Assembly: GCA_946481025.1 (NCBI GenBank)
Contig: CAMLNA010000012.1
Location: forward strand, 1-57,202
Length of the DNA: 57,202 nucleotides
DNA from: an uncultured Rivibacter sp.
GTDB taxonomy: Bacteria > Pseudomonadota > Gammaproteobacteria > Burkholderiales > Burkholderiaceae
Direction of reading: 5' to 3'
Below are positions 33,470 through 43,135 of this stretch, one piece after another. A program made the position numbers and the translations under genes. The notes under the pieces were generated by a model, which saw only the letters and a list, made by a program, of their open reading frames with translations, was not told the DNA's origin and did no database searches. Positions within the stretch are counted from its first letter, which is position 1; the number at the start of each line of letters is the position of its first letter.

Positions 33470-34063
33470 ATGAGCAGTTCTGCTTCGTCGCTGTCTGCGC
33501 TGATCGATGCCTTGCGGCGCCTGCCGGGGGTGGGGGTGAAGTCCGCGCAGCGCATGGCGTATCACCTGCTGCAGCACGACCGTGGCGGGGCGGAGCTGCT
33601 GGCGCAGGCGCTGCGTTCGGCTGTGTCCAGCGTGCGGCACTGCGAGCGCTGCCACACCTTCACCGAGGCGCCGGTCTGTTCCACCTGCCTCGACCCTTCG
33701 CGAGACGGGCGCCAGCTGTGCGTGGTGGAGACGCCGGCCGACCAGGCAGCGGTGGAGCGCACCGGCAGCTTCCGCGGGTTGTACTTCGTGCTGATGGGGC
33801 ACCTGAGCCCGCTGGACGGCGTGAGCACGCGCGACATCGGCATTGCCCAACTGCTCGAGCGGGTGGCCGACGGCGTGGTGCAGGAAGTCATCGTCGCCAC
33901 CAACTTCACCGCCGAAGGCGAGGCCACGGCGCACGTGGTGGCCGAGGCGCTGAAGGTTCGTGGCATCAAGGCCACGCGGCTGGCGCGCGGGGTGCCGGTC
34001 GGCAGCGAACTCGAATACGTGGACCTGGGCACCATCGCGCATGCGCTGGTGGACCGCCGCTGA
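33470..34063 (+). CDS. recR: Recombination mediator protein RecR
   Basis: 197 residues. Helix-hairpin-helix [19 protein letters not shown], a four-Cys zinc finger [16 protein letters not shown] (from Cys58), and a Toprim domain with [15 protein letters not shown] and the GHLSPLDGV loop. It acts with RecF/RecO in gap repair. The 103-bp gap to ybaB is mostly filled by the family A repeat, which may split transcription of the cluster. Confidence 0.97.
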   Translation: MSSSASSLSALIDALRRLPGVGVKSAQRMAYHLLQHDRGGAELLAQALRSAVSSVRHCERCHTFTEAPVCSTCLDPSRDGRQLCVVETPADQAAVERTGSFRGLYFVLMGHLSPLDGVSTRDIGIAQLLERVADGVVQEVIVATNFTAEGEATAHVVAEALKVRGIKATRLARGVPVGSELEYVDLGTIAHALVDRR

Positions 34064-34073
34064 ACACGGCCGC

Positions 34074-34466
34074 ATGAACCTCATCGCCTGGAGCCTGCTG
34101 GCCGCCGCACTCATGCCGGTGGGCTGCGCCGGTATCGCCAAGTGGGGCGCGATGATGCGGCCGCGCCGCGAGGGCGGCTTCGACAACCACCACCCGCGCG
34201 AATGGCTGGCGCGGCAGCAGGGATGGCGCGCGCGTGCCAATGCCGCTCAGGCGAACTGCTTCGAGGCACTGCCGTTTTTCATCGGCGCGGTGCTGTATGC
34301 GCTGCTCACGCAGGCACCGGCCGCGCGCATCGAGGCGCTGGCCGGGCTGTGGCTGCTGCTGCGTGCGGCCTATGTGGCGCTGTATCTGGCCGACAAGCCC
34401 TCGGCACGTTCGCTGGTGTGGGCCCTGGCGCTGGCGGCCAACGTGGCCATTCTCTTCAGCGCCTGA
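34074..34466 (+). CDS. MAPEG-family membrane protein
   Basis: 130 residues, four predicted helices. The motif GGFDNHHPREWLARQQGWRARANAAQ with FEALPFFIGAVLYA matches the bacterial MAPEG branch (eicosanoid/glutathione metabolism-like membrane proteins). The bacterial role is not established; glutathione-dependent detoxification is only a family-level suggestion. The ATG at 34074 is 10 bp after recR, and it converges with the transglycosylase gene. Confidence 0.8.
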   Translation: MNLIAWSLLAAALMPVGCAGIAKWGAMMRPRREGGFDNHHPREWLARQQGWRARANAAQANCFEALPFFIGAVLYALLTQAPAARIEALAGLWLLLRAAYVALYLADKPSARSLVWALALAANVAILFSA

Positions 34467-34478
34467 GGCGCCGTCCCT

Positions 34479-36128
34479 CTACCGCTTTGCCGTCACGCGC
34501 GACTTGCTGCCGCTGCTGCGGGCCGCGCTGCGCGTGGCCTTGGCAGGCCGGGAGGCCTTGGCCGACTTGGCACTGGCCTTGGCGGCCGGCCGTGCGGCGG
34601 ACCGGGTGGCCTTGGCCGCAGCGCGCGGTACGTAGACCACGATCGACTGGCCGCGCGCGAAACGCGCGTTCCTCGAGACGTTGTTCCACTGGGCCACCTG
34701 CGCCGCGCTCACCCTGTAGCGCCTGGCCACCGAGGCCACCGTGTCGGACTTGCCGGCGCGCAGCGTGACGCGGCGCGCCGGCGGGCCTTCGGGCGCGAGC
34801 GACATCATCGCGTTGTCGGCGATGCGTTCGGAGACGTCCTGCTCGCGATGGCCGTTGCGCGGCACCAGCAGCGTGGAGCCGGCGCGCACCAGCATGCGCA
34901 CCGGAATGCGGTTGACGTCGCGCAGGTCGTCTTCGCTCATGCCCACGCGCTTGGCCGCCTCGGCCGGGCGCATGGTCTTGGGCACGACCCAGGCGGTCCA
35001 ACTGGCCAGGGGGCCCTTGTGGTTCTCGAGATTGCGCAGGAACAGGCTGGCGTTGTCGTAGGGCAGCAGCAGCTGCGGTGTGCCGGCCGCCAGGATCACA
35101 GGCTTGTTGAGCGAGGGGTTGAGCGTCTTGAACTCGTCGACCTCCACCTCGGCCAGCCGCGCGGCCAGCGCCACGTCGATGTCGCGCTGGATCGGCACCG
35201 TGAGGAAGTACGGGTGGTTGGCCACCTGCGGCAGCACGAGGCCGAAGGCCTCCGGCTGCGCAATGAGGTTCTTCACCGCCTGCAGCTTGGGCACGTAGTA
35301 GCGCGTCTCCGCCGGCATGCGCAGGCTCTCGTAGTCGGTCGGCTTGCCGGCCTTGCGATTGCGCGCGATGGCGCGGCTCACGCTGCCTTCGCCCCAGTTG
35401 TAGGCGGCCAGCGCGAGGTGCCAGTCGCCGAACATGCCGTACAGGCGGTTCAGGTAGTCGAGCGCCGCGCGGGTGGAGGCGAGCACGTCGCGCCGTTCGT
35501 CGCGAAAGATGTTCTGCGTGAGGTCGTAGTCCCGGCCGGTGGACGGGATGAACTGCCACATGCCCGAGGCCTTGGCCACCGACATGGCCTGCGGGTTGAA
35601 TGCGCTTTCGATGAACGGCAGCAAAGCCAGCTCGGTGGGCATGTTGCGCCGCTCGACCTCTTCGACGATGTGGAAGAGGTAGCGGCTGCCGCGTTCGGTC
35701 ATGCGCTGCACGTAGTCGGGCCGCGTGGCGTACCACTGCTCGCGGTTGCGCACCAGGTCGCCGGTGAGGTCGGGCATCTTGAAGCCGCGGCGGATGCGTG
35801 CCCACAGGTCGGCATGGGCGGTGCTGTCGGCCAGGTTCACCGGCTCGTCGGGGCGCAACGGGTCGGTGGGCGCGCCGGCTGCTTCCTTGGCTTCGTCCGG
35901 CGCGGCGGCGGAGGCCGCGTCGGCGGGAGCCGAGGCCGCCGAAGCCGGTGCCGAGGCAGCGGCCTCCGCCGCCGATGCCGCATTGGCGGCCTGCACCGCG
36001 GCGATGACCGGTGCGTCGGCGGAAGGCTCCTGCGGTGCAGGCAGGCCGGCGCAGGCGGCCAGCAGCAGCGGCAACAGCAAACCCGCCAATGCGCGAGCAG
36101 GACCCGATACGAACGGCGTTGGCCTCAT
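34479..36128 (-). CDS. MltD-like lytic transglycosylase with LysM domain
   Basis: 549 residues. Lipobox LAAC (Cys26) indicates an outer-membrane lipoprotein. After an Ala-rich spacer (about 45-90), the goose-lysozyme/SLT-type domain carries the catalytic Glu174 (LPFIESAFNPQAMS) and GMWQFIPSTGRDYDL, LALAAYNWGEGSV. A LysM-type segment near the end (RRVTLRAGKSDTVASVARRY) binds glycan, and the tail is rich in Lys, Ala and Arg. It cuts peptidoglycan glycosidic bonds. The ATG at 36128 overlaps the gloB stop by 4 bp (ATGA); a TTG at 36146 is a weaker alternative. Confidence 0.9.
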   Translation of the reverse strand: MRPTPFVSGPARALAGLLLPLLLAACAGLPAPQEPSADAPVIAAVQAANAASAAEAAASAPASAASAPADAASAAAPDEAKEAAGAPTDPLRPDEPVNLADSTAHADLWARIRRGFKMPDLTGDLVRNREQWYATRPDYVQRMTERGSRYLFHIVEEVERRNMPTELALLPFIESAFNPQAMSVAKASGMWQFIPSTGRDYDLTQNIFRDERRDVLASTRAALDYLNRLYGMFGDWHLALAAYNWGEGSVSRAIARNRKAGKPTDYESLRMPAETRYYVPKLQAVKNLIAQPEAFGLVLPQVANHPYFLTVPIQRDIDVALAARLAEVEVDEFKTLNPSLNKPVILAAGTPQLLLPYDNASLFLRNLENHKGPLASWTAWVVPKTMRPAEAAKRVGMSEDDLRDVNRIPVRMLVRAGSTLLVPRNGHREQDVSERIADNAMMSLAPEGPPARRVTLRAGKSDTVASVARRYRVSAAQVAQWNNVSRNARFARGQSIVVYVPRAAAKATRSAARPAAKASAKSAKASRPAKATRSAARSSGSKSRVTAKR

Positions 36129-36895
36129 CTGAATTCGTTCTTCCAATGTCTTATCGCGGCCAGCACGTCGACGGCATCGTCGCTGGTCGCTCCATGGCGG
36201 CGTGCCGCGGCAATCACCTCTTGCCGGGTGCAGCGCAGGAATGGGTTGATCTTGAGCTCCACTGCCATCGTGCTGGGCAGCGTCGGCTGGCCGTTTGCGC
36301 GCAGTTTTTCACAGTGGGCCGTATGCAGAGTCACTTCGGCATTGCCGGGTTCCACCGCCTGGGCGAAGCGCAGGTTCGAGAGCGTGTATTCGTGCGCACA
36401 GCACACCCGGCTGGTGCCGGGCAGGGCGGCCAGGCGCGACAGTGACTGGAACATCTGCGCCGGCGTGCCTTCGAACAGGCGCCCGCACCCGGCCGAGAAC
36501 AGCGTGTCTCCGCAGAACAGCAGCGGCGCCTGGCCCTCGACTTGCGCGAAGTAAGCGATGTGACCGGCGGTGTGGCCGGGCACGTCGATCACGTCGAAGT
36601 CGAGTCCGAGCAGTTGCACGCGGTCGCCGTCGGCGAGCGCCTCGAAGGGCAGCGGGATGCGTTCGCGCCGCGGCCCGAACACCGGTCCTTGCAGGCGGGG
36701 CCTCAACGCATCGACCCCGCCCACGTGATCGCCATGGTGGTGGGTCACTAGAATGCCTGCCAAGTCGAGTCCGTGCGCGTCGAGCGCACGCAACACCGGC
36801 CCTGCCTCACCCGGATCGACCACGAGGGCACGTCGTCCGTCGTGCAGCATCCAGATGTAGTTGTCGGTGAAGGCGGGCAGGGCAATCAGTTCCAT
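36125..36895 (-). CDS. gloB: Hydroxyacylglutathione hydrolase (glyoxalase II)
   Basis: 256 residues, the standard length. Metallo-beta-lactamase motif THHHGDH at 51-57, then [30 protein letters not shown] and [14 protein letters not shown], all GloB hallmarks. It hydrolyses S-lactoylglutathione to lactate and glutathione in methylglyoxal detoxification. The start codon overlaps the start of the divergent methyltransferase at a CATG, and the stop overlaps the transglycosylase start. Confidence 0.96.
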   Translation of the reverse strand: MELIALPAFTDNYIWMLHDGRRALVVDPGEAGPVLRALDAHGLDLAGILVTHHHGDHVGGVDALRPRLQGPVFGPRRERIPLPFEALADGDRVQLLGLDFDVIDVPGHTAGHIAYFAQVEGQAPLLFCGDTLFSAGCGRLFEGTPAQMFQSLSRLAALPGTSRVCCAHEYTLSNLRFAQAVEPGNAEVTLHTAHCEKLRANGQPTLPSTMAVELKINPFLRCTRQEVIAAARRHGATSDDAVDVLAAIRHWKNEFR

Positions 36896-37709
36896 GACGC
36901 AAGCGCCTCCGATTGTAGAGTTGCACCCCTGGCTGCAGACCCCCCCGGGGCGCTACCTGCTCGATTGGGAGCAAGCGATGCTGGACCGGGCGGTGGCCGA
37001 CGTGTTCGGTTTCCATGCACTGCAGCTCGGTCGCCCCGAGCTCGACGCACTGCAGGCCAACCGCATGCCGCACCGCTGGCTGGCGCTCGACGTCGACGAC
37101 GATGCCGAAGCCGATACGGTGCTCGCGGCTTCGTTCGGTGCCGATGCCGAGGCGCCTCGCGGCGTGGCGCTGCACTGCGACTTCGATGCACTCCCGTTTC
37201 CGAACCAGAGCCTGGACCTCGTGGTGCTGCCCCACACGCTGGAGCTGGCGCGCGACCCGCACCACGCACTGCGCGAAGTGGAGCGGGTGCTCGTGCCCGA
37301 GGGGCGTGTCGTCATCGTCGGGTTCAATCCGGCGAGCCTGTGGGGCTTGCGCCAGCGCTGGGGCCGCATGTGCGTGCGGCTGGGTTTCGGCAGCCTGTTC
37401 CTGCCGCGCACGGGCGACTTCATCGGCTACTGGCGGCTGCGCGACTGGCTGCGGCTGCTGAGCTTCGAAGTCGAGTCCGCACGCTTCGGCTGCTACCGGC
37501 CCGCCATGCGCTCGCAACGCTGGATCGACCGCTTTGCCTGGATCGAGCCGGTCGGAGAGCGCTGGTGGCCGGTGCTCGGGTCGGTCTACTTTCTGAGCGC
37601 GGTCAAGCGGGTGCGTGGCATGCGCCTGCTGGGGCTCGCGCGTACCAAGAACGCCAAGCCGCGCGCGACGCCGGCCGTGGCCACCAACAAGCACAAGGAA
37701 GCGAATTGA
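36894..37709 (+). CDS. Class I SAM-dependent methyltransferase (methyltransferase-11 type)
   Basis: 271 residues from the ATG at 36894. It contains a Rossmann-like core: [39 protein letters not shown] (motifs II/III region) and [22 protein letters not shown]. The glycine-rich SAM loop is poorly conserved. The substrate is unknown. This family often sits between gloB and rnhA in Betaproteobacteria. Its ATG overlaps the gloB ATG on the other strand; a TTG at 36921 (before [13 protein letters not shown]) is an alternative start that would remove the overlap. Confidence 0.8.
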   Translation: MTQAPPIVELHPWLQTPPGRYLLDWEQAMLDRAVADVFGFHALQLGRPELDALQANRMPHRWLALDVDDDAEADTVLAASFGADAEAPRGVALHCDFDALPFPNQSLDLVVLPHTLELARDPHHALREVERVLVPEGRVVIVGFNPASLWGLRQRWGRMCVRLGFGSLFLPRTGDFIGYWRLRDWLRLLSFEVESARFGCYRPAMRSQRWIDRFAWIEPVGERWWPVLGSVYFLSAVKRVRGMRLLGLARTKNAKPRATPAVATNKHKEAN

Positions 37710-38158
37710 ACGAAGCAGCAGGCGGCAGCGCCGTGGTCATCTACACCGACGGCGCCTGCAAAGGCAACCCCGGCCCCGGCGGCTGGGGCGTGTGGCTGAA
37801 AAGCGGCACGCACGAGAAGGAAATGTGCGGCGGCGAGGCCCTCACCACCAACAACCGCATGGAACTCACGGCCGTCATCGAGGCACTGACCGCCTTGAAG
37901 CGCCCGTGCGACGTGGTGCTCTACACCGACAGTGAATACGTTCGCAAGGGCATCACCGAATGGATCCACGGATGGAAGACCCGCGGCTGGAAGACCGCCG
38001 ACAAGAAGCCGGTGAAGAACGCCGAGCTGTGGCAGCGGCTCGACGAACTGACGCGGGGGCACCGCATCGACTGGCGCTGGGTGCGAGGGCATGCGGGCGA
38101 TCCGGGCAACGAAAGGGCCGATGCGCTGGCGAACAAGGGTTGCGCACGCTTCACCTGA
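37706..38158 (+). CDS. rnhA: Ribonuclease HI
   Basis: 150 residues. All catalytic residues are present: Asp15 ([16 protein letters not shown]), Glu53 ([13 protein letters not shown]), Asp75 ([12 protein letters not shown]), His129 and Asp139 ([16 protein letters not shown]). It degrades RNA in RNA-DNA hybrids. The start is a TTG at 37706 that overlaps the methyltransferase TGA stop (TTGA), with AAGGA about 6 nt upstream; no ATG fits the conserved N-terminus. Confidence 0.95.
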   Translation: MNEAAGGSAVVIYTDGACKGNPGPGGWGVWLKSGTHEKEMCGGEALTTNNRMELTAVIEALTALKRPCDVVLYTDSEYVRKGITEWIHGWKTRGWKTADKKPVKNAELWQRLDELTRGHRIDWRWVRGHAGDPGNERADALANKGCARFT

Positions 38159-38279
38159 GCCCGGCGCTCACCCGGCAGCCGCCGCGAAGGTTTCTGCTCG
38201 GTAAACCTCTCAGCGAATTCGCGGCCTTGCGGTACCCTTCGTTACTTTGCCCCCCGCTCGGCTCCCTCGCAGTCTCCCC

Positions 38280-39503
38280 ATGAAGAAACTCCACGCCGTC
38301 GTGGCCGTTGTCGGCCTGTTGAGCGCCTCGGCACTGGCCTACTGGTGGCAGCACCGCTCCGTCAATTCGCCGGCGACGGCGGCCGATGCGCCCACGGGAG
38401 AGCGGGCTCGGCCACCGGCTGGTGGCGGGGGCGGCGCCGGCCCGGTGCCGGTGGAGGTGGCGCGCGCGGAGTCGCGCCTGGTGCAGGACGATGCCACCGC
38501 CGTGGGCAGCCTGCGCTCCCGCCAGGGTGTGATGGTGCGCCCCGAGGTCAGCGGGCGCGTGGCGCGGCTCGGCTTTGCCGATGGCCAGCGGGTGAAGCGC
38601 GGCCAGGTGCTGGTGCAGCTCGACGACACGCTGCAGGTGGCGCAGCTGCAGCAGGCCGAGGCCCAGGCGAGCATCGCCCGCAGCAACTACCAGCGCAACA
38701 AGGAGCTGGTGGCGCAGAACTTCGTGAGCCGCAGCGTGCTCGACCAGAGCGAAGCCAACCTGCAGGTGGCCGAGGCCCAGGTGTCGCTGGCGCGAGCGCA
38801 GCTCGGCCGCATGAAGATCGTGGCGCCTTTCGACGGCACCGCCGGCATCCGCAACGTGAACGTGGGCGACTACGTCAAGGACGGCGCCGACCTCGTGACG
38901 CTGGAAGACACCTCGAGCATGTATGTCGACTTCCGGCTGCCCGAGCGCTTCCTGCCCAAGGTGCAGTCGAAGCAGAAGGTCTCGGTGGCGGTGGACGCGC
39001 TGCCCGACAGGCAGTTCGACGCCCGGGTCGAGGCGCTCGACCCCCAGGTCGATGCCAACGGCCGCGCGCTGCTCGTGCGGGCCCGTGTCGACAACGCCGG
39101 CCAGCTGCTGCGCCCCGGCATGTTCGCCCGCGTGCGGCTGGTGCTGGCGGAGAAGCCCGATGCGGTGCTGGTGCCCGAGGAGGCGCTGGTGCCGCAAGGC
39201 AACAAGCAGTTCCTGCTGAAGGTGGTGCAGGGGCCCGAAGGCCCGGCATCCGAACGGCTGGAGGTGTCTACCGGCATCCGCCGCGACGGCAAGGTCGAGA
39301 TCCTGTCGGGCGTGGCCGCCGGCGACACGGTGGTGACCGCGGGGCAGGCGCAGCTGATGCGCGGCCAGAGCCGGCCGGTGCGTGTCGTCCAGCTCGGCCG
39401 TGCAGGAGGCGGCGGCGGCGCGGCAGGTGAACCGCAGCGGCCGAAGGGCGGTGCATCGGGTGGCGCGCCCGCTCAGCCGGCTGCCTCGGCCGTGGCCGGC
39501 TGA
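38280..39503 (+). CDS. RND efflux periplasmic adaptor (membrane fusion protein)
   Basis: 407 residues. An N-terminal signal/anchor (MKKLHAVVAVVGLLSASALA) is followed by a barrel-sandwich/lipoyl half (VRPEVSGRVARLGFADGQRVKRG), a coiled-coil hairpin (about 110-150), MKIVAPFDGTAGIRNVNVGDYV, and a beta-barrel plus membrane-proximal domain. The C-terminus is Gly/Pro/Ala-rich. It bridges the inner-membrane pump encoded next (12 bp on) to an outer-membrane channel not encoded here. Substrates are unknown. I chose the ATG at 38280. Confidence 0.92.
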   Translation: MKKLHAVVAVVGLLSASALAYWWQHRSVNSPATAADAPTGERARPPAGGGGGAGPVPVEVARAESRLVQDDATAVGSLRSRQGVMVRPEVSGRVARLGFADGQRVKRGQVLVQLDDTLQVAQLQQAEAQASIARSNYQRNKELVAQNFVSRSVLDQSEANLQVAEAQVSLARAQLGRMKIVAPFDGTAGIRNVNVGDYVKDGADLVTLEDTSSMYVDFRLPERFLPKVQSKQKVSVAVDALPDRQFDARVEALDPQVDANGRALLVRARVDNAGQLLRPGMFARVRLVLAEKPDAVLVPEEALVPQGNKQFLLKVVQGPEGPASERLEVSTGIRRDGKVEILSGVAAGDTVVTAGQAQLMRGQSRPVRVVQLGRAGGGGGAAGEPQRPKGGASGGAPAQPAASAVAG

Positions 39504-39515
39504 GCGGAGGACTCC

Positions 39516-42500
39516 ATGCAGCTGGCAGAAACCTCGATCCGCCGGCCGGTGTTCGCCACCGTGCTGTCGCTGTTGCTCGTGCTGGTGGGCGCGGTGTCGT
39601 TCCGGCAGCTGCAGGTGCGCGAGTATCCGCGCATCGACGAGCCGGTGGTCAACGTCAACACGCGGCTCACCGGCGCCTCGTCCGAGGTGATCGAGTCGCA
39701 GGTCACCAAGCCGCTGGAGGACTCGATCGCGGGCATCGAGGGCGTGGACATCATCACCTCGGTGTCGCGCTCCGAGCAGAGCCAGATCACGGTGCGCTTC
39801 AAGCTCGACAAGAGCCCCGAGGATGCCGCCGCCGACGTGCGCGACCGCGTCTCGCGGGTGCGCGGCCGGTTGCCCGACGCGATCGACGAACCGGTCATCT
39901 CGAAGGTGGAGGCCGACGCCACGCCGACCATCTGGCTGGCCTTCAGCAGCGAGTCGATGTCGCCGCTGGAGGTGACCGATCTCGTCAACCGCGTGGTCAA
40001 GCCGCGCCTGCAGACGGTGCCCGGCGTGGCCGACGTGCAGATCAACGGCGACCGCAAGTTCTCCATGCGGATCTGGGTCGACCCGGACAAGCTCGCGGCT
40101 TACCGGCTCACGGTGCAGGACGTCGAAGACGCCTTGCGCAAGCAGAACCTCGAGGTGCCGGCCGGGCGCATCGAAAGCCAGCAGCGCGAGTTCAGCGTCA
40201 CCGCGCAGACCGACCTCGCCACCGCCTTGCAGTTCGGCGAGATCGCGCTGCGCACGGTGAACGGCTACACGGTGCGCCTGCGCGACGTGGCGCGCATCGA
40301 GCAGGCGGCTGCCAGCGAACGGTCGAGCGTGCGGCTCAACGGCGTGCCTGCCATTTCCATGGGCGTGATCCGACAGGCGACGGCCAACCCGCTGGAGGTG
40401 TCGGCCGGCGTGTACGAGGTCATGCCGAAGATCCAGCAGGACCTGCCGCCCGGTGTGAAGGTCCAGCAGGCCAACGACAACTCGGTGTTCATCGACCGGT
40501 CCATCAAGTCGGTGTACCAGACCATCGGCGAGGCCGTGGTGCTGGTGGCCCTGGTGGTGTTCGTGTTCCTGCGCACGCTGCGGGCGTCGGTCATTCCGCT
40601 GGTCACCATTCCGGTGAGCCTCATCGGCGTGTTCGGCATCATGGCGGCCGCCGGTTTCTCGATCAACACGCTCACGCTGCTGGCGCTGGTGCTGGCCATC
40701 GGGCTGGTGGTCGACGACGCCATCGTGATGCTGGAGAACATCTTCCGGCACATCGAGGAAGGCCTTTCGCCGTTCCAGGCCGCGCTCAAGGGCGCCAAGG
40801 AAGTGGGCTTCGCGATCATCGCGATGACGCTCACGCTGGCTGCGGTGTACGCGCCGCTGGCGTTCACGCCCGGGCGCACCGGCCGGCTGTTCGTTGAATT
40901 CGCCCTCACGCTGGCCGGCGCGGTGATCGTCTCCGGCTTCACCGCGCTCACCCTCACGCCGATGATGTGCAGCAAGCTGCTGCGCCACAACCCGGCGCCG
41001 AACCGCTTCGACCGCGGCATGGAGGCGGCGCTGGTGTGGATCACCGCGCGCTACGAGTCCGCGCTGCGCTGGGTGCTGGGTCGCCGCTGGGTGGTGCTGG
41101 CGGTCATGGTGCTGGCCGGCGGCGGGAGCTGGTGGCTCTTCTCGACGACCAAGAGCGAGCTGGCGCCGCTCGAAGACCGCGGCGTGATCCTGGCCAACGT
41201 GAACGCGCCCGACGGCGCGACGCTCGCCTACACGCAGCGCTACATGCAGGAGATCGAGCGCATCGGCATGACCTACCCGGAGTTCGACCGGGTGTTCGTG
41301 GTGACCGGCAACCCGACGGTCTCGCAGGGCATCTCGTTCCTGCGCACCACCGACTGGGATGCGCGCTCCCGCACGACGCAGCAGCTCGCGCGCGACCTGC
41401 AACCCAGGTTCGCCCAGCTGCCCGGCGTGAGCGCCTTTCCGATCACCCCGCCGTCGCTGGGCGGCGGCTTCCGTGAGCGGCCGGTCAACTACGTGGTCGT
41501 CACGTCGGACTCCTACGAGAACCTGGCGCGGGTGGCGCAGCAGTTCCTGGCCGAGATGGCCAGGAACCCGGGGCTCGTGCAACCCGACATCGACCTGCGC
41601 CTGAACAAGCCCGAGATCTTCATCCAGGTGGACCGCGACCGCGCCGCCGATGCCGGCGTGGCGGTCGACCAGGTGGCCCGCACCATCGAGACCATGCTCG
41701 GCGGGCGCAACGTGACCCGCTACAAGCGCGACGCCGAGCAGTACGACGTGATCGTGCAGACGCAGGCCAGCGGCCGCACGACGCCGGAGGACATCGAGAA
41801 GATCTTCGTGCGCGGCAGCAAGAACGGGGTGGAGGCGATGATCCCGCTGTCGTCGCTGGTGCAGGTGCGCGAGTCGGTGAGCCCGCGTGAGCTCAACCAC
41901 TTCAACCAGCGCCGCTCGGTGAGCATCACCGCCAGCCTGGCGCCCGGCTACACCCAGGGCGAGGCGCTGGCGTTCATGAATACCACCGCCGACAAGATCC
42001 TCAAGCCTGGCTATTCCACCGAACTGGCCGGCTCCATGCGCGAGTTCAAGTCGTCCAGCGGCGCGCTCGGCCTGGTGTTCGTGCTGGCGCTGCTGTTCAT
42101 CTTCCTGGTGCTGTCGGCGCAGTTCGAAAGCTTCCTCGATCCGTTCGTGATCATGCTGTCGGTGCCGCTGTCGATGGTGGGGGCGCTGGCCGCGCTGCAG
42201 CTGGCCGGCGGCACCCTCAACGTGTATTCGCAGATCGGGCTCATCACGCTGGTGGGCCTCATCACCAAGCACGGCATCCTGATCGTCGAGTTCGCGAACC
42301 AGCTGCGCCAGGAAGGCATGAGCACGTTCGATGCGGTGATCGCCGGCGCCTCGCTGCGCCTGCGCCCCATCCTCATGACCACCGGTGCGATGGTGCTGGG
42401 CGCGGTGCCGCTGGCGCTGGCCCACGGGGCCGGCGCCGAAAGCCGGCAGCAGATCGGCTGGGTGATCGTGGGCGGCATGACGGTGGGCACGCTGCTCACC

Positions 42501-42599
42501 ATCTTCGTGGTGCCCACGGTGTATTCGCTGTTCGCACGCAAGGCGGCGCCCGGGCCGATCACCACGCCTGCGCAGGCCGAGCCGGCGCAGGCGCACTGA
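39516..42599 (+). CDS. RND multidrug efflux pump, inner-membrane subunit (HAE1 type)
   Basis: 1027 residues, the standard length, with 12 membrane helices and two large periplasmic loops. The proton-relay Asp pair is in LAIGLVVDDAIVMLENIFRH (TM4). Other signatures: MQLAETSIRRPVFATV start, EYPRIDEPVVNV, GAESRQQIGWVIVGGM near TM11. The sequence resembles the MdtB/VexF-like branch of HAE1 exporters; the precise drug range cannot be told. It forms a two-gene operon with the adaptor and converges on the GNAT gene with a 2-bp gap. Confidence 0.94.
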   Translation: MQLAETSIRRPVFATVLSLLLVLVGAVSFRQLQVREYPRIDEPVVNVNTRLTGASSEVIESQVTKPLEDSIAGIEGVDIITSVSRSEQSQITVRFKLDKSPEDAAADVRDRVSRVRGRLPDAIDEPVISKVEADATPTIWLAFSSESMSPLEVTDLVNRVVKPRLQTVPGVADVQINGDRKFSMRIWVDPDKLAAYRLTVQDVEDALRKQNLEVPAGRIESQQREFSVTAQTDLATALQFGEIALRTVNGYTVRLRDVARIEQAAASERSSVRLNGVPAISMGVIRQATANPLEVSAGVYEVMPKIQQDLPPGVKVQQANDNSVFIDRSIKSVYQTIGEAVVLVALVVFVFLRTLRASVIPLVTIPVSLIGVFGIMAAAGFSINTLTLLALVLAIGLVVDDAIVMLENIFRHIEEGLSPFQAALKGAKEVGFAIIAMTLTLAAVYAPLAFTPGRTGRLFVEFALTLAGAVIVSGFTALTLTPMMCSKLLRHNPAPNRFDRGMEAALVWITARYESALRWVLGRRWVVLAVMVLAGGGSWWLFSTTKSELAPLEDRGVILANVNAPDGATLAYTQRYMQEIERIGMTYPEFDRVFVVTGNPTVSQGISFLRTTDWDARSRTTQQLARDLQPRFAQLPGVSAFPITPPSLGGGFRERPVNYVVVTSDSYENLARVAQQFLAEMARNPGLVQPDIDLRLNKPEIFIQVDRDRAADAGVAVDQVARTIETMLGGRNVTRYKRDAEQYDVIVQTQASGRTTPEDIEKIFVRGSKNGVEAMIPLSSLVQVRESVSPRELNHFNQRRSVSITASLAPGYTQGEALAFMNTTADKILKPGYSTELAGSMREFKSSSGALGLVFVLALLFIFLVLSAQFESFLDPFVIMLSVPLSMVGALAALQLAGGTLNVYSQIGLITLVGLITKHGILIVEFANQLRQEGMSTFDAVIAGASLRLRPILMTTGAMVLGAVPLALAHGAGAESRQQIGWVIVGGMTVGTLLTIFVVPTVYSLFARKAAPGPITTPAQAEPAQAH

Positions 42600-42601
42600 C
42601 G

Positions 42602-43135
42602 CTACAGCTTCAGCAGCATCAGCGCCTTGTCGTAGTAGCGCTCACCGCCGGCGGTGAGCACGCGGATGGCCTGCGGCTGCAGGCCGTAGTGGCGGAATCC
42701 CGCACGCTCGTACAGCCGCAGCGCGCGCTCGTTCGACGCCGTGACGCTCAGCACCACGAGCTGGAGCCCGATCGCCGAGCGCGCCTCGCGAATGCAGGTT
42801 TCGAGCAGGCGCCGGCCGATGCCCTTGTGGGCATGGGCGTCGCGCACCATCATGCCGATCAGCCAGGCGGTGTGGCGGGTCTTCTGCCGCGTTTCACGCT
42901 CCAGGCAGACCGAGCCCACCAGCTGCTCGCCGATCCAGGCTCCCAGCAGGAAGGTGCCTCCCAGGCTTTCGCCCAGGCCCAGCCGGCCGAGGTAGCTCTC
43001 GGGCGCGCGGGCGCGCTCGGTCTCGTGGTCGGACGTGAATGCATCCGGATGCAGCAGCAGGGCCTCGTCGCGCAGTGCCTTGTAGGCCGACAGGTCGGCC
43101 GGGCCGAGGCGGCGAACGACGATCTCATCAGCCAT
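42602..43135 (-). CDS. GNAT-family N-acetyltransferase
   Basis: 177 residues. The acetyl-CoA-binding motif A is GMMVRDAHAHKGIGRRLLE (R-x-x-G-x-G/A), followed by LQLVVLSVTASNERALRLYERAGF, the standard GNAT motif B. The substrate is unknown. It overlaps mobA by 8 bp and is the last gene of moaA-mobA-GNAT, but nothing in its sequence ties it to molybdenum cofactor chemistry. Confidence 0.88.
   Translation of the reverse strand: MADEIVVRRLGPADLSAYKALRDEALLLHPDAFTSDHETERARAPESYLGRLGLGESLGGTFLLGAWIGEQLVGSVCLERETRQKTRHTAWLIGMMVRDAHAHKGIGRRLLETCIREARSAIGLQLVVLSVTASNERALRLYERAGFRHYGLQPQAIRVLTAGGERYYDKALMLLKL

Noticed and set aside
29971..33555. Single 1194-codon minus-strand frame joining antisense dnaX to the PurM-like gene
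   Set aside because: Only the last 372 codons are PurM-like; the rest is antisense to dnaX, ybaB and part of recR.
38151..42596. 1481-codon minus-strand open frame under the RND operon
   Set aside because: Its composition (runs of His, Arg, Gln, Asp) is that of an antisense shadow; the plus strand encodes a complete adaptor and pump.
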